Shown here: positions 1 through 8,992 of the stretch, piece by piece | How positions within the stretch are numbered: position 1 is the stretch's first letter | How the letters are laid out: each line of letters begins with the position of its first letter | NCBI RefSeq assembly: GCF_013394085.1 | Contig: NZ_CP040910.1 | Span: 1,595,112 to 1,659,111 of the forward strand | DNA length: 64,000 nucleotides | DNA from: Limosilactobacillus fermentum | Lineage (GTDB): Bacteria; Bacillota; Bacilli; Lactobacillales; Lactobacillaceae | Direction of reading: 5' to 3' | The notes under the pieces: generated by a model | What the model was told of the DNA's origin: nothing | The model's input: only the letters and a program-made list of their open reading frames with translations | Databases searched by the model: none | Made by a program: the position numbers and the translations under genes

Positions 1-159
1 TTGTTCCTTGATTTGGTCAAGGGCTTGGTAGAGGATCTTAGAAGCGGTTCCGCGCTTACCATCAAGCATCAAGTGGTTAATCAGGCTGGTAACCAGCTTT
101 GAGTTGTAAATTGGATCCGGTAAAACTTCCGGCTTTGCTACATGTCCCTTACGTGGCAT
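1..159 (-). CDS. rpsG: 30S ribosomal protein S7, N-terminal part (runs off left edge)
   Basis: The reverse strand reads [20 protein letters not shown] and continues to the window edge, which is the typical S7 N-terminus. S7 binds the 3' major domain of 16S rRNA and starts assembly of the 30S head. The start ATG lies at 157-159 behind GGAGGG. It follows rpsL on the same strand by 24 nt, the standard str-operon order rpsL-rpsG. Only about 53 codons are visible, so nothing can be said about the C-terminus. Confidence 0.95.
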   Translation of the reverse strand, partial: MPRKGHVAKPEVLPDPIYNSKLVTSLINHLMLDGKRGTASKILYQALDQIKEQ

Positions 160-183
160 TGCTTAATCCCTCCTATATAAAGA

Positions 184-597
184 TTACTTCTTCGGCTTCT
201 TAGCACCGTACTTGGAACGGCTTTGCATCCGGCCGTCAACACCGGCGGTATCAAGCGTCCCACGGATGATGTGGTAACGAACCCCAGGAAGGTCCTTAAC
301 ACGGCCCCCACGGATCAGGACAACGGAGTGTTCCTGAAGGTTGTGGCCAATCCCTGGAATGTAAGCCGTCACTTCGATCAGGTTAGATAAACGCACACGA
401 GCGTACTTCCGCAGGGCGGAGTTAGGCTTCTTTGGCGTCATCGTCCCAACACGGGTAGCAACCCCACGCTTTTGCGGTGATGGGTTCTTGATTTCTTCCT
501 TCTTAAAACTGTTGTATACAAAGCCCAGGGCAGGTGACTTTGACTTACCCTTGTGGCTCTTGCGGCCCTTACGAACCAATTGGTTAATGGTAGGCAT
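184..597 (-). CDS. rpsL: 30S ribosomal protein S12
   Basis: A 137-residue S12 protein, full length for the family. S12 sits at the interface of the decoding centre and contributes to decoding accuracy; its conserved loops are also where streptomycin-resistance substitutions arise. The characteristic blocks [11 protein letters not shown] (about residues 53-63) and [18 protein letters not shown] (about 96-113) are present, with lysines at both classical resistance positions, so the sequence is of the sensitive type. It is the first gene of the str operon here, preceded by a leader of about 150 nt and followed by rpsG. The ribosome binding site is AGGAAGGGG before ATG. Confidence 0.98.
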   Translation of the reverse strand: MPTINQLVRKGRKSHKGKSKSPALGFVYNSFKKEEIKNPSPQKRGVATRVGTMTPKKPNSALRKYARVRLSNLIEVTAYIPGIGHNLQEHSVVLIRGGRVKDLPGVRYHIIRGTLDTAGVDGRMQSRSKYGAKKPKK

Positions 598-628
598 AAT
601 TTTTCCCCTTCCTTAATTTAAGTCCACA

Positions 629-673
629 CATCCAGGCGGTTCTTTTTTTGGAATAAAAAAAGGGCGCTGGATG
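629..673 (-). promoter_or_regulatory. Imperfect hairpin in the str-operon leader
   Basis: The arms CATCCAGG and GCTGGATG, with further pairing between T7 and A7 runs inside, form a long imperfect hairpin between the str promoter and rpsL. It ends about 30 nt before the rpsL start. It could be an attenuator, a protein-binding leader or an RNA stabiliser; the sequence alone does not decide. Confidence 0.45.
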
Positions 674-753
674 TTATTTAGTTTTGTGCTATCGCTGCGC
701 ATGCCGTCTGCCCAACGACAGACCAATCCGTTGCTCAAAAAAGCACCTTTATT

Positions 754-782
754 AAATTAACACGCTCTCCGACTAAAGTCAA
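754..782 (-). promoter_or_regulatory. Sigma-A type promoter of the str operon
   Basis: On the minus strand TTGACT (777-782) is followed by a 17-nt spacer and TAATTT (754-759). This places the start about 150 nt upstream of rpsL. It matches the housekeeping consensus well at -35 and moderately at -10. Confidence 0.6.
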
Positions 783-850
783 CGACAACTATGATCAAAT
801 TCGTAACATTGAGTGGTTTTGCCGTACTTAATGGGCAGGAGGAACTAATT

Positions 851-1516
851 ATGGAACAACTAATCGCCTTTTTAACCGGCTCTTGCCTAGCATCGTTCAT
901 CGTCACCATGACCCAGCGGCACCTTCTAGAAATGGGACCTTCTTCCCCCCGTTCGCTTTGTGATCACTGCGCCCACCCCCTAGCCTGGTGGCAATTGATT
1001 CCCCTCGTCGGCTTCGCCCTTCAGTTGGGGCGGTGCCGGTGGTGCAAAAAAGCCATCGCCCCCTGGTCCAGTGTGTGCGAACTAACTTGCGGAACGTGGT
1101 TAGCCCTATACACCCCTCTTGACTTAACCGAGTGGTTAGCAAGCCTAGTCCTGTTAACTGGCCTGTCAGCCATGGCCACTACCGACTGGTACGCCGGGTG
1201 GATGAACCCCCTCGCCCTGACTAGCCTACTCCCCCTCCCCTTAATTGCGTTGTCTCCCCTGGGGATAGAACAACCCGCCCTCTTCTTATTAGTGGCGGGA
1301 TTACTCTCATTGATCACCTTACTTAGCCACGGACTGGGCCTAGGTGATCTTGAATGGCTCTTAGTCGTCTTACTTTTAGCTGGGTGGCAGTGCTATTGGC
1401 AAACCCTGCTAATTGGCTGCGGCCTAGCCTTAACCTCCCCTAAGTTATGGCACCGCCAACCACTCCCCTTTTTGCCCTACCTTTCTACCGGGCTGCTCGT
1501 TTCATTGTTGATCTAG
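851..1516 (+). CDS. Prepilin peptidase (A24 family, ComC/PilD type)
   Basis: A polytopic membrane protein of 221 residues that resembles type IV prepilin leader peptidases. Such enzymes cleave, and often N-methylate, pseudopilin precursors such as the ComG proteins of the competence machinery. The cytoplasmic zinc-binding CxxC pairs are visible (C37/C40 and C62/C65), as are two aspartate motifs in later membrane loops (TTDWYAGWMNP and GLGDLEW). The second is a variant of the usual GxGDxK, with E instead of K. I chose the ATG at 851, behind AGGAGGAA, over an earlier in-frame ATG at 791 that has no ribosome binding site. It stands alone, divergent from the str operon. Confidence 0.85.
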   Translation: MEQLIAFLTGSCLASFIVTMTQRHLLEMGPSSPRSLCDHCAHPLAWWQLIPLVGFALQLGRCRWCKKAIAPWSSVCELTCGTWLALYTPLDLTEWLASLVLLTGLSAMATTDWYAGWMNPLALTSLLPLPLIALSPLGIEQPALFLLVAGLLSLITLLSHGLGLGDLEWLLVVLLLAGWQCYWQTLLIGCGLALTSPKLWHRQPLPFLPYLSTGLLVSLLI

Positions 1517-1519
1517 AAA

Positions 1520-1615
1520 ACGAGTGGCAATTAAGTTTCCAACGGGAATGACTAAATTTAGCGGTAGGGTAGTTGGTCCGTGGCGTTCTTTAGCCGTACT
1601 TAACCTCCGGGTCTT
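1520..1615 (+). repeat. Intergenic palindromic repeat, copy 1 (degenerate)
   Basis: This gap between two converging genes carries a diverged member of the dispersed family described in the findings. It shares GAGTGGCAATTA and GGAATGACTAA at its left. It then shares a GGTTGGT-like middle and CCGTACTTA at its right with the copies near 34200, 52500 and 62450. Its outer arms pair poorly. Confidence 0.5.
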
Positions 1616-1657
1616 TTGTTTTCTTTGGGTATGTTTTTATAAATTCTCCGGGAATTC

Positions 1658-1694
1658 AAAAGGGGACTGGAAAAACACGTTTCCTCAGCCCCCT
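1658..1694 (-). terminator. Intrinsic terminator of the AbrB-DUF998 gene
   Basis: A hairpin with arms AGGGG-CTG and CAG-CCCCCT and a loop around AACACG. On the minus strand it is followed by TTTTG, just past the stop codon at 1703. Confidence 0.6.
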
Positions 1695-1702
1695 AGTTAT
1701 AA

Positions 1703-2878
1703 TTAATGACTAACCCCGTCATTTTCTTCGGCCACCAATTCGACGGTAAAGAGGCGGACGTCCCTTTGCACGACGGCTTCAATTAACTGGAAAAGTAACA
1801 AAATCCACGAAAACGCGATCCCAAAGGCCAGCATTTCAAAAGCGGTTAAAGAAAGGTAGCGGACGAACTTAAAAGCGATGTAACTAACGGCCAACACGCC
1901 ACCGATCACGTAAGAAAGGGTCAAGAAGGTCTTAGTCATCATTGGCATCGTCCACCGAACCACTACCACCAAAATTAACATGGTGTAAACCATCCACATG
2001 GCGATGCGATCGTGAAGAAGGTGAAAACGTGGGTCATTTGGAAACAGCCCGACCCCACCTAGGCAAGCTGCCATTAAGTTAAGTAGCCAGCGGGTCACTT
2101 GAACCCGCCAGCCGGGGTACTTCTTGGACAGGTTGACAAACAAATAGTCAATCAAGGTCAACATCAGCATTGCCGAAAAGATCAGGGTAATATTAAACTG
2201 CCAGCTATTCGACGAGTTTGCCGTCCCCAGGAAGCTAAAATTATGACGCCACCAATCCTTATTGGAATTAGTTAACATCGAGAAGAACACCCCCCCAATA
2301 ATCATGAATGTCATTAGGTTAGTAATCACCCCGGGAGAAATCGTCATGGCCAGGTTGATCATGATGTAAGTAACCATGGCAATCACCAAAAAAATCAGGG
2401 CGCCGGCCGTGTAAATGTCAAAAACGGCCCCGTGAAAAAGCGACCCCACCAACCAGGCTCCCGCCACCAACGAAAAGGCGGTAATCGTCCCGCAAGCAAC
2501 CATAATGCTGATCATAGCCCGCCAAGAAAATTCCTGCGCCCGGCCACGATGGTGACGTTTTTGGCTAATGAAGGTGCTGGCAAAGGCCAATAACCCGCTT
2601 AAAGTAGCAAGGTAAAGGCTAGACGACGCCACCGAATCACCCCCCACCAGTGGCAAGAGGTGGTAGCCTTGGTTAATCATATCGGCGTAAAACAACAACG
2701 TCAGTACTAAGGCGGGGCCAAAGTACCACCGGAGCTTGATTTGGGGTAAACTGTCAGCCAACCGCAGTGGGCGAATCACCAACTGGTTGCCTTCCACCCA
2801 CATTGCTAAGGGCTCGCCATCTTTAATTTCTAACTGGTCCCGGGCGACCTTGGGAACTTCCACGCGATAATTCTTCAA
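1703..2878 (-). CDS. AbrB-like domain fused to a DUF998-type membrane protein
   Basis: 391 residues. The first 40 or so (VEVPKVARDQLEIKDGEPLAMWVEGNQLVIRPL, here split: VEVPKVARDQLEIKDGE then PLAMWVEGNQLVIRPL) look like a swapped-hairpin AbrB/SpoVT-MazE DNA-binding fold. The rest has about nine or ten hydrophobic segments and resembles DUF998 integral membrane proteins. The start is TTG at 2876-2878 with AAGGAG seven bases before it. Neighbours give no functional clue. A membrane-tethered AbrB domain could act as a sensor-regulator or could have been recruited for protein contacts; the function is unknown. Confidence 0.75.
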   Translation of the reverse strand: MKNYRVEVPKVARDQLEIKDGEPLAMWVEGNQLVIRPLRLADSLPQIKLRWYFGPALVLTLLFYADMINQGYHLLPLVGGDSVASSSLYLATLSGLLAFASTFISQKRHHRGRAQEFSWRAMISIMVACGTITAFSLVAGAWLVGSLFHGAVFDIYTAGALIFLVIAMVTYIMINLAMTISPGVITNLMTFMIIGGVFFSMLTNSNKDWWRHNFSFLGTANSSNSWQFNITLIFSAMLMLTLIDYLFVNLSKKYPGWRVQVTRWLLNLMAACLGGVGLFPNDPRFHLLHDRIAMWMVYTMLILVVVVRWTMPMMTKTFLTLSYVIGGVLAVSYIAFKFVRYLSLTAFEMLAFGIAFSWILLLFQLIEAVVQRDVRLFTVELVAEENDGVSH

Positions 2879-2969
2879 TCCACTTCTCCTTGTTAACTGA
2901 TTTTATACTTACTAGATTATCATCAATTTAGACCACTACCACACTCTCACTAAAATTTAATTATAAAGT

Positions 2970-2998
2970 TTGACATGCGCCACTCCCTCCCCTAGACT
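2970..2998 (+). promoter_or_regulatory. Promoter of the glutamine amidotransferase-like hydrolase
   Basis: TTGACA (2970-2975), a 17-nt spacer and TAGACT (2993-2998), about 35 nt before the ATG at 3033. Confidence 0.65.
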
Positions 2999-3032
2999 AG
3001 GGCAATACACTTAAACTACGGGGGGACTCACG

Positions 3033-3761
3033 ATGAGAAAACCAATGATTGCTTTACCAGCCGATACCTATACCGAGGCAACTAGCATCATCAACTTACG
3101 AAACGCCGCTTTTGCGCCCGATCCGGCCATTAAAGCGATCACCAAGTCGGGAGGGCTTCCGATCGTCTTGCCAACCGTGGCCGCCGAAAACGCCGCCTCT
3201 TACGTTGACCTGTTCGACGGGCTCTTGTTGCTCGGCGGTTTTGACGTTGACCCCACCTTTTACGGTCAGGAGCCCCACTTTGAATTAGGGGAAACCTTCC
3301 GTAAACGGGACCTCTTTGAAATCGCCCTGCTTAAGGCGACCATTGAGGCCGGCAAACCGATCATGGGAATCTGCCGGGGGTTGCAATTGATTAACGCTGG
3401 GCTCGGCGGCACCCTTTATCAAGATCTTTCTGAAGACCCGACCGCCCGCCTTAAGCACCACCAGTTAGCCCCAGGAAACCTCCCCACCCACCACGTTAAT
3501 GTCCACGAGGGCTCCCAGCTTCAAAAACTGGTTGGTAATCGAATCTACATCAACTCTCGCCACCACCAGTCAATTCATGAGGTGGCGCCGGGACTCAAAG
3601 TCGTTGCCCGCGCTGACGACGGGGTGATCGAAGCGGTCGAATCCATCGATTCTAATCAAATTCTCGCCGTTCAGTGGCACCCCGAAAACATGTTTAAACA
3701 CACACCGGAATCACAAGTCATTTTCAAGGACCTGATTGACCGCGCTAGCCAACAAATCTAA
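3033..3761 (+). CDS. Gamma-glutamyl-gamma-aminobutyrate hydrolase family protein (class I GATase)
   Basis: 242 residues, the usual size for PuuD-like peptidase C26 hydrolases. These cleave gamma-glutamyl amide bonds, for example in polyamine breakdown. The nucleophile elbow MGICRGLQLIN places the catalytic cysteine at about residue 114, and the C-terminal WHPE supplies the histidine-glutamate pair. The N-terminal MIALPADTY and LLLLGGFDVDPTFYG blocks are also typical. No polyamine genes are nearby, so the true substrate is open. The ribosome binding site GGGGGGA precedes the ATG, and a strong terminator follows the stop. Confidence 0.88.
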   Translation: MRKPMIALPADTYTEATSIINLRNAAFAPDPAIKAITKSGGLPIVLPTVAAENAASYVDLFDGLLLLGGFDVDPTFYGQEPHFELGETFRKRDLFEIALLKATIEAGKPIMGICRGLQLINAGLGGTLYQDLSEDPTARLKHHQLAPGNLPTHHVNVHEGSQLQKLVGNRIYINSRHHQSIHEVAPGLKVVARADDGVIEAVESIDSNQILAVQWHPENMFKHTPESQVIFKDLIDRASQQI

Positions 3762-3771
3762 ATTCAACATC

Positions 3772-3814
3772 AAAAAGGACCCGCCAAACCAGCTTGGTTT
3801 GACGGGTCCTTTTT
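3772..3814. terminator. Bidirectional terminator now cut off from rpoC by an IS
   Basis: AAAAAGGACCCG(T)CAAACCA with its complement TGGTTTGACGGGTCC forms a long hairpin with A- and T-tracts on both sides (sequence at 3772-3814). Its T-tract end CTTTTTAT (3809-3816) is the duplicated target site of the ISL3 element that begins at 3817. Before insertion this hairpin lay about 20 nt from the rpoC stop codon. Confidence 0.85.
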
Positions 3815-3891
3815 ATGGCTCTACACTAAATCTTGTTGATGGATTACCATAGTGGTGATTCGTTGACAGGATTTTTTGGTTTTGAGGGCAC

Positions 3892-3914
3892 AAAAAAAGG
3901 CCCCACCAGCCTTA
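3892..3914 (-). terminator. Terminator-like hairpin inside the ISL3 left end
   Basis: On the minus strand AAGGC, a 7-nt loop, GCCTT and seven T residues. It would stop transcripts that enter the IS from the rpoBC operon, after they have already crossed the transposase gene in antisense. Confidence 0.45.
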
Positions 3915-3968
3915 AAATTCTGATCATTAACTACCACGCAAATTCCAGAAAGTAAGAGGTGTGACCTT

Positions 3969-5255
3969 ATGACTGATTATATTAAAAATATCCTTCAAAT
4001 TAAAGACCCCAATCTTCATTTCACAGACGTTGTCTTTGAAAATAATGACGGATGGGAGACGCAGGTCTTCATTGGGACGGTCTCGCTTAAATTGGATCGG
4101 TGCCCACATTGCGGCTTTGCGGATACCTTCATCAAGAATGGCCATTCTTACCAAACCATTAAGTACCTCTCAATTAACGAAAGTTGTCCCACCATGTTGC
4201 GGATCGGTAAGCAACGCCTGAGATGTAAGAATTGCCAAGATTCGTTCATGGCGAAGACCAACGTCGTTGATAAATACTGTTCCATTGCCAAAGCAGTTAA
4301 ACACAAGGCACTTACGATGCTTGAAAGTAATGTCTCTCAAAAGGACGTGTCTAAGTTTACCGGTGTGTCACCTAGTACCATTGGCCGCCTCCTAGACAGT
4401 GATCAAGCGCTCCTTCGCTTTAATAGTCGCACTTTACCCACTAATATTGCCATTGATGAGTTCCGTGGTCCGCAGGGGAAGTATTGCTTCATTATCGTTG
4501 ATAATGATACCTCACAAATCTACCAAATTCTCCCTGATCGGCTTAAGAGTAGTATTACGCATTACTTTGATCGATTCTCGCTAAAAGAGCGCAAACGAGT
4601 CAAATCAGTCTCGACAGACTTAAACAGTTACTATCAAGGCCTTGTACGCCGCTACTTCCCAAACGCAAAGCTGGTTGTGGATCGATTCCACATCGTTTCA
4701 ATGCTTACGCGGGCGTTTAACCAAGTCCGGGTCGCAGTAATGAAGCAATTCGACCCTAATACGCGTGAGTATCGGGCATTGAAGAATTCGTGGCGACTGT
4801 ACTTACTTAAAAGCACATCGCTTAACTACACTAAGGAGTACTATGATCGCCACTTACGACAAAAGGTAACGATGGCTGAACGGGTGGGAATTGGTCTGGA
4901 CCTTGATCCCCAGTTAGCGGCCGGTTATGAACTCTTACAGGGCGCCATGACCGCTCTTGAAGAGCACGATGTTGACCAATTAATGGACCTCTTGTTCACC
5001 AAATGGGACGTGCCAGCGCCGTTCCAAACGGTTCTTAAGACCCTCCGTAAGAACAGCGAAGGAGTGTACAACGCAACCGTATTACCGTACTCAAACGGTC
5101 GGGTTGAGGGGATCAACCGCATGATCAAGTTAATTCAACGGACGGCATATGGCTTTACTAACTTTGGTCATTTCATCGCCCGGATCCGATTGCATCAAAT
5201 GGGAACGGAAGCTGAAAAAAGGCGGCGCCAGGTGCAAGCACCGGCCGCCGCCTAA
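3969..5255 (+). CDS. tnp: ISL3-family transposase
   Basis: 428 residues, full length for ISL3-type DDE transposases. An N-terminal zinc-binding region has CPHCG and a later CKNC (residues about 38-41 and 85-88), followed by a helix-turn-helix (KDVSKFTGVSPSTIGRLL). The catalytic acidic residues lie in AIDEFRGPQGKY, VVDRFHIVSM and the C-terminal NGRVEGINRMIK. No frameshift or stop is present, so the gene may be active. The start ATG follows AAGAGGTG. Confidence 0.95.
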   Translation: MTDYIKNILQIKDPNLHFTDVVFENNDGWETQVFIGTVSLKLDRCPHCGFADTFIKNGHSYQTIKYLSINESCPTMLRIGKQRLRCKNCQDSFMAKTNVVDKYCSIAKAVKHKALTMLESNVSQKDVSKFTGVSPSTIGRLLDSDQALLRFNSRTLPTNIAIDEFRGPQGKYCFIIVDNDTSQIYQILPDRLKSSITHYFDRFSLKERKRVKSVSTDLNSYYQGLVRRYFPNAKLVVDRFHIVSMLTRAFNQVRVAVMKQFDPNTREYRALKNSWRLYLLKSTSLNYTKEYYDRHLRQKVTMAERVGIGLDLDPQLAAGYELLQGAMTALEEHDVDQLMDLLFTKWDVPAPFQTVLKTLRKNSEGVYNATVLPYSNGRVEGINRMIKLIQRTAYGFTNFGHFIARIRLHQMGTEAEKRRRQVQAPAAA

Positions 5256-5307
5256 AATGACCCATCAACAGGATTTGACAAAGAGCCCTTTTTATTCAAT
5301 CAAGCGC

Positions 5308-8300
5308 TTAGTCTTGATCCTTTAGTTGTTCTTCCATTTCGCGGATGGAGGTAATGGCCCCATCGGTTGCGCCAGTGTTGACACTGACTTCCTTGGGCTT
5401 GATGTTGCGGTAAGCACCCATCCCCGTTCCGGCTGGAATGATCTTCCCGATAATAACGTTTTCCTTGAGCCCCACCAGCGGGTCGTTCTTGCCCCGGATG
5501 GCGGCGTCGGTAAGGACACGCGTCGTTTCTTGGAAGGAAGCGGCCGAAAGGAAACTGTTAGTTTCAAGGGCCGCCTTAGTGATCCCGAGGATAACTGGCC
5601 GGGCAGTGGCCGGAATTCCCCCGGAAATCAAGGTTTGGTAGTTAGCATCGCGGAATTGGCTGATGTCCAACAGTTCACCCGGTAAAACATCAGTATCACC
5701 AGGATCCATCACCCGCACCTTACGCATCATTTGGCGAATCATGATTTCAACGTGCTTGTCGAGCAGGTCAATCCCCTGCATACGGTAAACATTTTGCACT
5801 TCGGAGAGCAGGTAGGTTTCCGTGGACAAGACGTCGCGAACCCGAATCATTTCCTTTGGATCAATTGACCCTTCGTTGATGGCACGACCACGGTGAATAT
5901 CATCACCTTCGGCCACCCGCATCCGGGCCGTGATCGGCAGGGTGTAAGTCCGCGTGTCGGTTTCACCCTTGATCGTAACGTCCTTAGTTTGTTCAGCTGG
6001 GTTTTCTTCGATGGAAACCACCTGACCAGTAACTTCGGAGATCGTGGCCTTCCCTTTCGGGTTCCGTGATTCCACAATTTCTTGGATACGCGGAAGCCCT
6101 TGGGTGATGTCGTCGTTACCGGCCACCCCACCGGTGTGGAAGTTCCGCAGCGTCAGCTGGGTCCCTGGTTCACCGATTGACTGTGCGGCCACCGTCCCGA
6201 TTGCTTCCCCGGCTTCCACTTGGTCCCCGGTAGCGGCGTTGCGTCCGTAACAACGTTCACAAACCCCGTGTTCGGTATTGCAAGTGAAGGCGGAGCGAAT
6301 CGTTACCTTTTGAACGCCCGCATCGATAATCTTTTGCGCCATCTCTTCGTTCAAGAGGACGTTTTTACCGACGATCTTTTCCCCGGTTTCCGGATTAAAG
6401 ACGGACTTCATCGTGTAACGACCCAAAATCCGGTCGTATAACGGTTCGATCATTTCGTTCCCGTTAGTGATGGCGGTCACTTCCAGACCACGGTCGGTGC
6501 CACAGTCCTTTTCGCGAACGATCACATCTTGGGCCACGTCAACCAGCCGCCGGGTCAAGTAACCAGAGTTGGCAGTCTTCAAGGCCGTGTCGGTCATCCC
6601 CTTCCGTGCCCCGTGGGAAGAGATAAACATTTCCAAGACGGAAAGGCCTTCCCGGAAGTTAGAAAGGATCGGCAGTTCCATGATCTTCCCGGATGGGGAA
6701 GCCATCAACCCACGCATTCCGGCCAGCTGGGTAAAGTTGGAGATGTTCCCCCGGGCCCCAGAGTCGGACATCATGTTGATTGGGTTGTGGATATCCATGT
6801 GTTCGATCAGCTTGTTTTGAACTTCATCCTTGGCATCGTTCCAGATCCCAATGACCCGTTCGTAACGTTCGTTATCGGTGATCAAACCACGGCGGAATTG
6901 CTTCGTAACCAGGGCCACTTGCTTGTGCGCCTTTTCGATGATTTCCGGCTTTTCCTTTAAGTCGGTCACGTCGGCGATCCCGACGGTTAACCCGGAAATC
7001 GTGGATTCGTAGTAACCAAGGTCCTTGATCCGGTCAAGAAGTTGGGAGGTGACGGTCACCTTGTAGATCTTGTAAACATCGGCAATGATGTCCGACAAGA
7101 AGCCCTTCTTAAACGGCGGCACCAGCGGCGCGTTTTCTAAGTAGGCGTGAATGTCTTCACCAGGTTCCAAGAAGTACTTGTCCGGAACCCCGTTTTGCAG
7201 GTTGTCGGCGGTCGGTTCGTTAATGTAAGTGTAATCTTCAGGCATGATGTTGTTGAAGAGCAACTTCCCAACCGAGGTCACCATGATCTTTTGGCGTTGT
7301 TCAGCGGTGAACGGCTTCTTGTCAAAGGAAGAAGTCAGCACCCCAACCCGGGTTTGTAAGGCCACGTAACCGTTACGGTAGGCCATCCGGGCTTCGTTGG
7401 TGTCCTTAAAGATCATGCCTTCCCCTTCACGGGCCTTGTCTTCAGTCGTCATGTAGTAGTTACCGATAACCATATCCTGGGATGGGGCCACGATTGGTTC
7501 CCCGTCACGAGGTGAAAGGATGTGGTGAGCGGCTAACATTAACAGACGCGCTTCGGCCTGGGCTTCATCGGACAGTGGTACGTGGATGGCCATCTGGTCC
7601 CCGTCGAAGTCGGCGTTGTAAGCGGCACAAACCAGTGGGTGCAAACGCATGGCCTTCCCGGAAACCAGGATTGGTTCGAAGGCTTGGATCCCTAACCGGT
7701 GCAGGGTAGGGGCGCGGTTCAAGAGAACAGGGTGTTCCTTGATCACGTCTTCTAAGACATCGAAGACCTTTTCGTCACGCTTGTCGATCATCCGCTTGGC
7801 TGCCTTAACGTTGGTAGCCAGGTTCCGCTTGGTCAGTTCGTGAATGATAAATGGCTTGAAGAGTTCCATCGCCATTGGAACCGGCAACCCCATTTGGTTC
7901 ATCTTCATGGATGGACCAACATCGATAACGGAACGACCAGAGTAGTCGACCCGCTTCCCGAGCAGGTTTTGACGGAACCGTCCTTGCTTCCCCTTAAGTA
8001 AGTGGGACAAGGACTTGAGCGGACGGTTACCAGGACCGGCAACCGGACGGCCACGGCGACCGTTATCAATCAGGGCGTCAACGGCTTCTTGGAGCATCCG
8101 CTTTTCGTTTTGAACGATGATGCCCGGAGCGTTTAATTCTAACAGGCGCTTCAACCGGTTGTTCCGGTTAATGACCCGCCGGTACAAGTCGTTCAAGTCG
8201 GAAGTGGCAAAGCGGCCACCTTCCAGTTGAACCATCGGCCGTAAGTCAGGTGGCATAACCGGAATTACGTCCATCACCATCCATTCAGGCTTGTTCCCGG

Positions 8301-8955
8301 ACTTGAGAAAGGCTTCCAAGATATCCAGGCGCCGAACCGCGCGGGTCCGCTTTTGCCCAGTTGCTTCCTTTAAGACCGCCTTTAATTCGGTTGCTTCCTT
8401 GGCCAGGTCTACGTCGGCCAGTAGCTTTTGGATCGCCTCGGCCCCCATCTCAGCGGTGAAACGGTTGCCATATTCTTCCTTGAGTTCCCGGTAACGTGGT
8501 TCGGAAAGCAATTGCTTCTTTTCCAGTCCCGTGTCCCCGGCGTCTAAAACGACGTAAGAAGCAAAGTAGATTACTTCTTCCAGTTCCCGTGGGCTCATGT
8601 CCAAGACCAGCCCCATCCGGCTCGGAATCCCCTTGAAGTACCAGATGTGAGAAGCAGGAGCAGCCAGTTCAATGTGACCCATCCGTTCCCGGCGGACCTT
8701 GGCAGAGGTTACTTCAACCCCACAACGCTCACAGACCCGCTTGCTGTAACGCGCCCGCTTGTAGCGACCACAGGCACATTCAAAGTCCTTGGTCGGGCCG
8801 AAGATTCGTTCATCAAAGAGACCGTCTTTTTCTGGCTTTAAAGTTCGGTAGTTGATCGTTTCCGGCTTGGTAACCTCACCGTAAGACCAACTCCGGATCT
8901 TCATTGGGGAAGCCAGACCGATCTCCATACTTTCAAAATTATTGACGTCAATCAA
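5308..8955 (-). CDS. rpoC: DNA-directed RNA polymerase subunit beta'
   Basis: 1215 residues, normal for Lactobacillales. It forms the active-site cleft of RNA polymerase with RpoB. The N-terminal zinc-binding motif has C60, C62, C75 and C78. The catalytic magnesium-binding [14 protein letters not shown] lies near residue 450. The second zinc site includes [13 protein letters not shown] near residue 890. The start is TTG at 8953-8955 with AAGGAGG eight bases upstream. It follows rpoB by 37 nt in one operon. About 12 nt after the stop codon the sequence meets the ISL3 element, which separates rpoC from its likely original terminator. Confidence 0.98.
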   Translation of the reverse strand: MIDVNNFESMEIGLASPMKIRSWSYGEVTKPETINYRTLKPEKDGLFDERIFGPTKDFECACGRYKRARYSKRVCERCGVEVTSAKVRRERMGHIELAAPASHIWYFKGIPSRMGLVLDMSPRELEEVIYFASYVVLDAGDTGLEKKQLLSEPRYRELKEEYGNRFTAEMGAEAIQKLLADVDLAKEATELKAVLKEATGQKRTRAVRRLDILEAFLKSGNKPEWMVMDVIPVMPPDLRPMVQLEGGRFATSDLNDLYRRVINRNNRLKRLLELNAPGIIVQNEKRMLQEAVDALIDNGRRGRPVAGPGNRPLKSLSHLLKGKQGRFRQNLLGKRVDYSGRSVIDVGPSMKMNQMGLPVPMAMELFKPFIIHELTKRNLATNVKAAKRMIDKRDEKVFDVLEDVIKEHPVLLNRAPTLHRLGIQAFEPILVSGKAMRLHPLVCAAYNADFDGDQMAIHVPLSDEAQAEARLLMLAAHHILSPRDGEPIVAPSQDMVIGNYYMTTEDKAREGEGMIFKDTNEARMAYRNGYVALQTRVGVLTSSFDKKPFTAEQRQKIMVTSVGKLLFNNIMPEDYTYINEPTADNLQNGVPDKYFLEPGEDIHAYLENAPLVPPFKKGFLSDIIADVYKIYKVTVTSQLLDRIKDLGYYESTISGLTVGIADVTDLKEKPEIIEKAHKQVALVTKQFRRGLITDNERYERVIGIWNDAKDEVQNKLIEHMDIHNPINMMSDSGARGNISNFTQLAGMRGLMASPSGKIMELPILSNFREGLSVLEMFISSHGARKGMTDTALKTANSGYLTRRLVDVAQDVIVREKDCGTDRGLEVTAITNGNEMIEPLYDRILGRYTMKSVFNPETGEKIVGKNVLLNEEMAQKIIDAGVQKVTIRSAFTCNTEHGVCERCYGRNAATGDQVEAGEAIGTVAAQSIGEPGTQLTLRNFHTGGVAGNDDITQGLPRIQEIVESRNPKGKATISEVTGQVVSIEENPAEQTKDVTIKGETDTRTYTLPITARMRVAEGDDIHRGRAINEGSIDPKEMIRVRDVLSTETYLLSEVQNVYRMQGIDLLDKHVEIMIRQMMRKVRVMDPGDTDVLPGELLDISQFRDANYQTLISGGIPATARPVILGITKAALETNSFLSAASFQETTRVLTDAAIRGKNDPLVGLKENVIIGKIIPAGTGMGAYRNIKPKEVSVNTGATDGAITSIREMEEQLKDQD

Positions 8956-8992
8956 AGGATAATCCTCCTTATTTAATCCCTAAGTGGCGAAC

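Larger units (their letters stand above)
3809..5295. mobile_element. Complete ISL3-family insertion sequence with 8-bp target duplication
   Basis: The element spans 3817-5287 (1471 bp) and carries one transposase gene. Imperfect terminal inverted repeats begin GGCTCT at both tips and share the block CTTGTTGATGG/CCTGTTGATGG. The flanks are identical 8-mers, CTTTTTAT at 3809-3816 and 5288-5295. An 8-bp duplication is the known signature of the ISL3 family. The perfect duplication and intact gene point to a recent insertion. A short hairpin AAGGC/GCCTT followed on the minus strand by T7 (3892-3914) inside the left end looks like a terminator against minus-strand read-through. Confidence 0.95.

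Noticed and set aside
903-1317. Long open frames on the strand opposite the prepilin peptidase gene.
   Set aside because: They are shadows of a GC-rich coding frame: no ribosome binding sites, arginine-rich composition and no recognisable motifs.
1524-1706. A 60-codon open frame after the prepilin peptidase gene.
   Set aside because: It overlaps a palindromic repeat and a terminator and has no ribosome binding site.
5326-7843. Several plus-strand open frames of 60-140 codons opposite rpoC and rpoB.
   Set aside because: Antisense to highly conserved genes, with no start signals; codon bias of rpoBC alone creates them.
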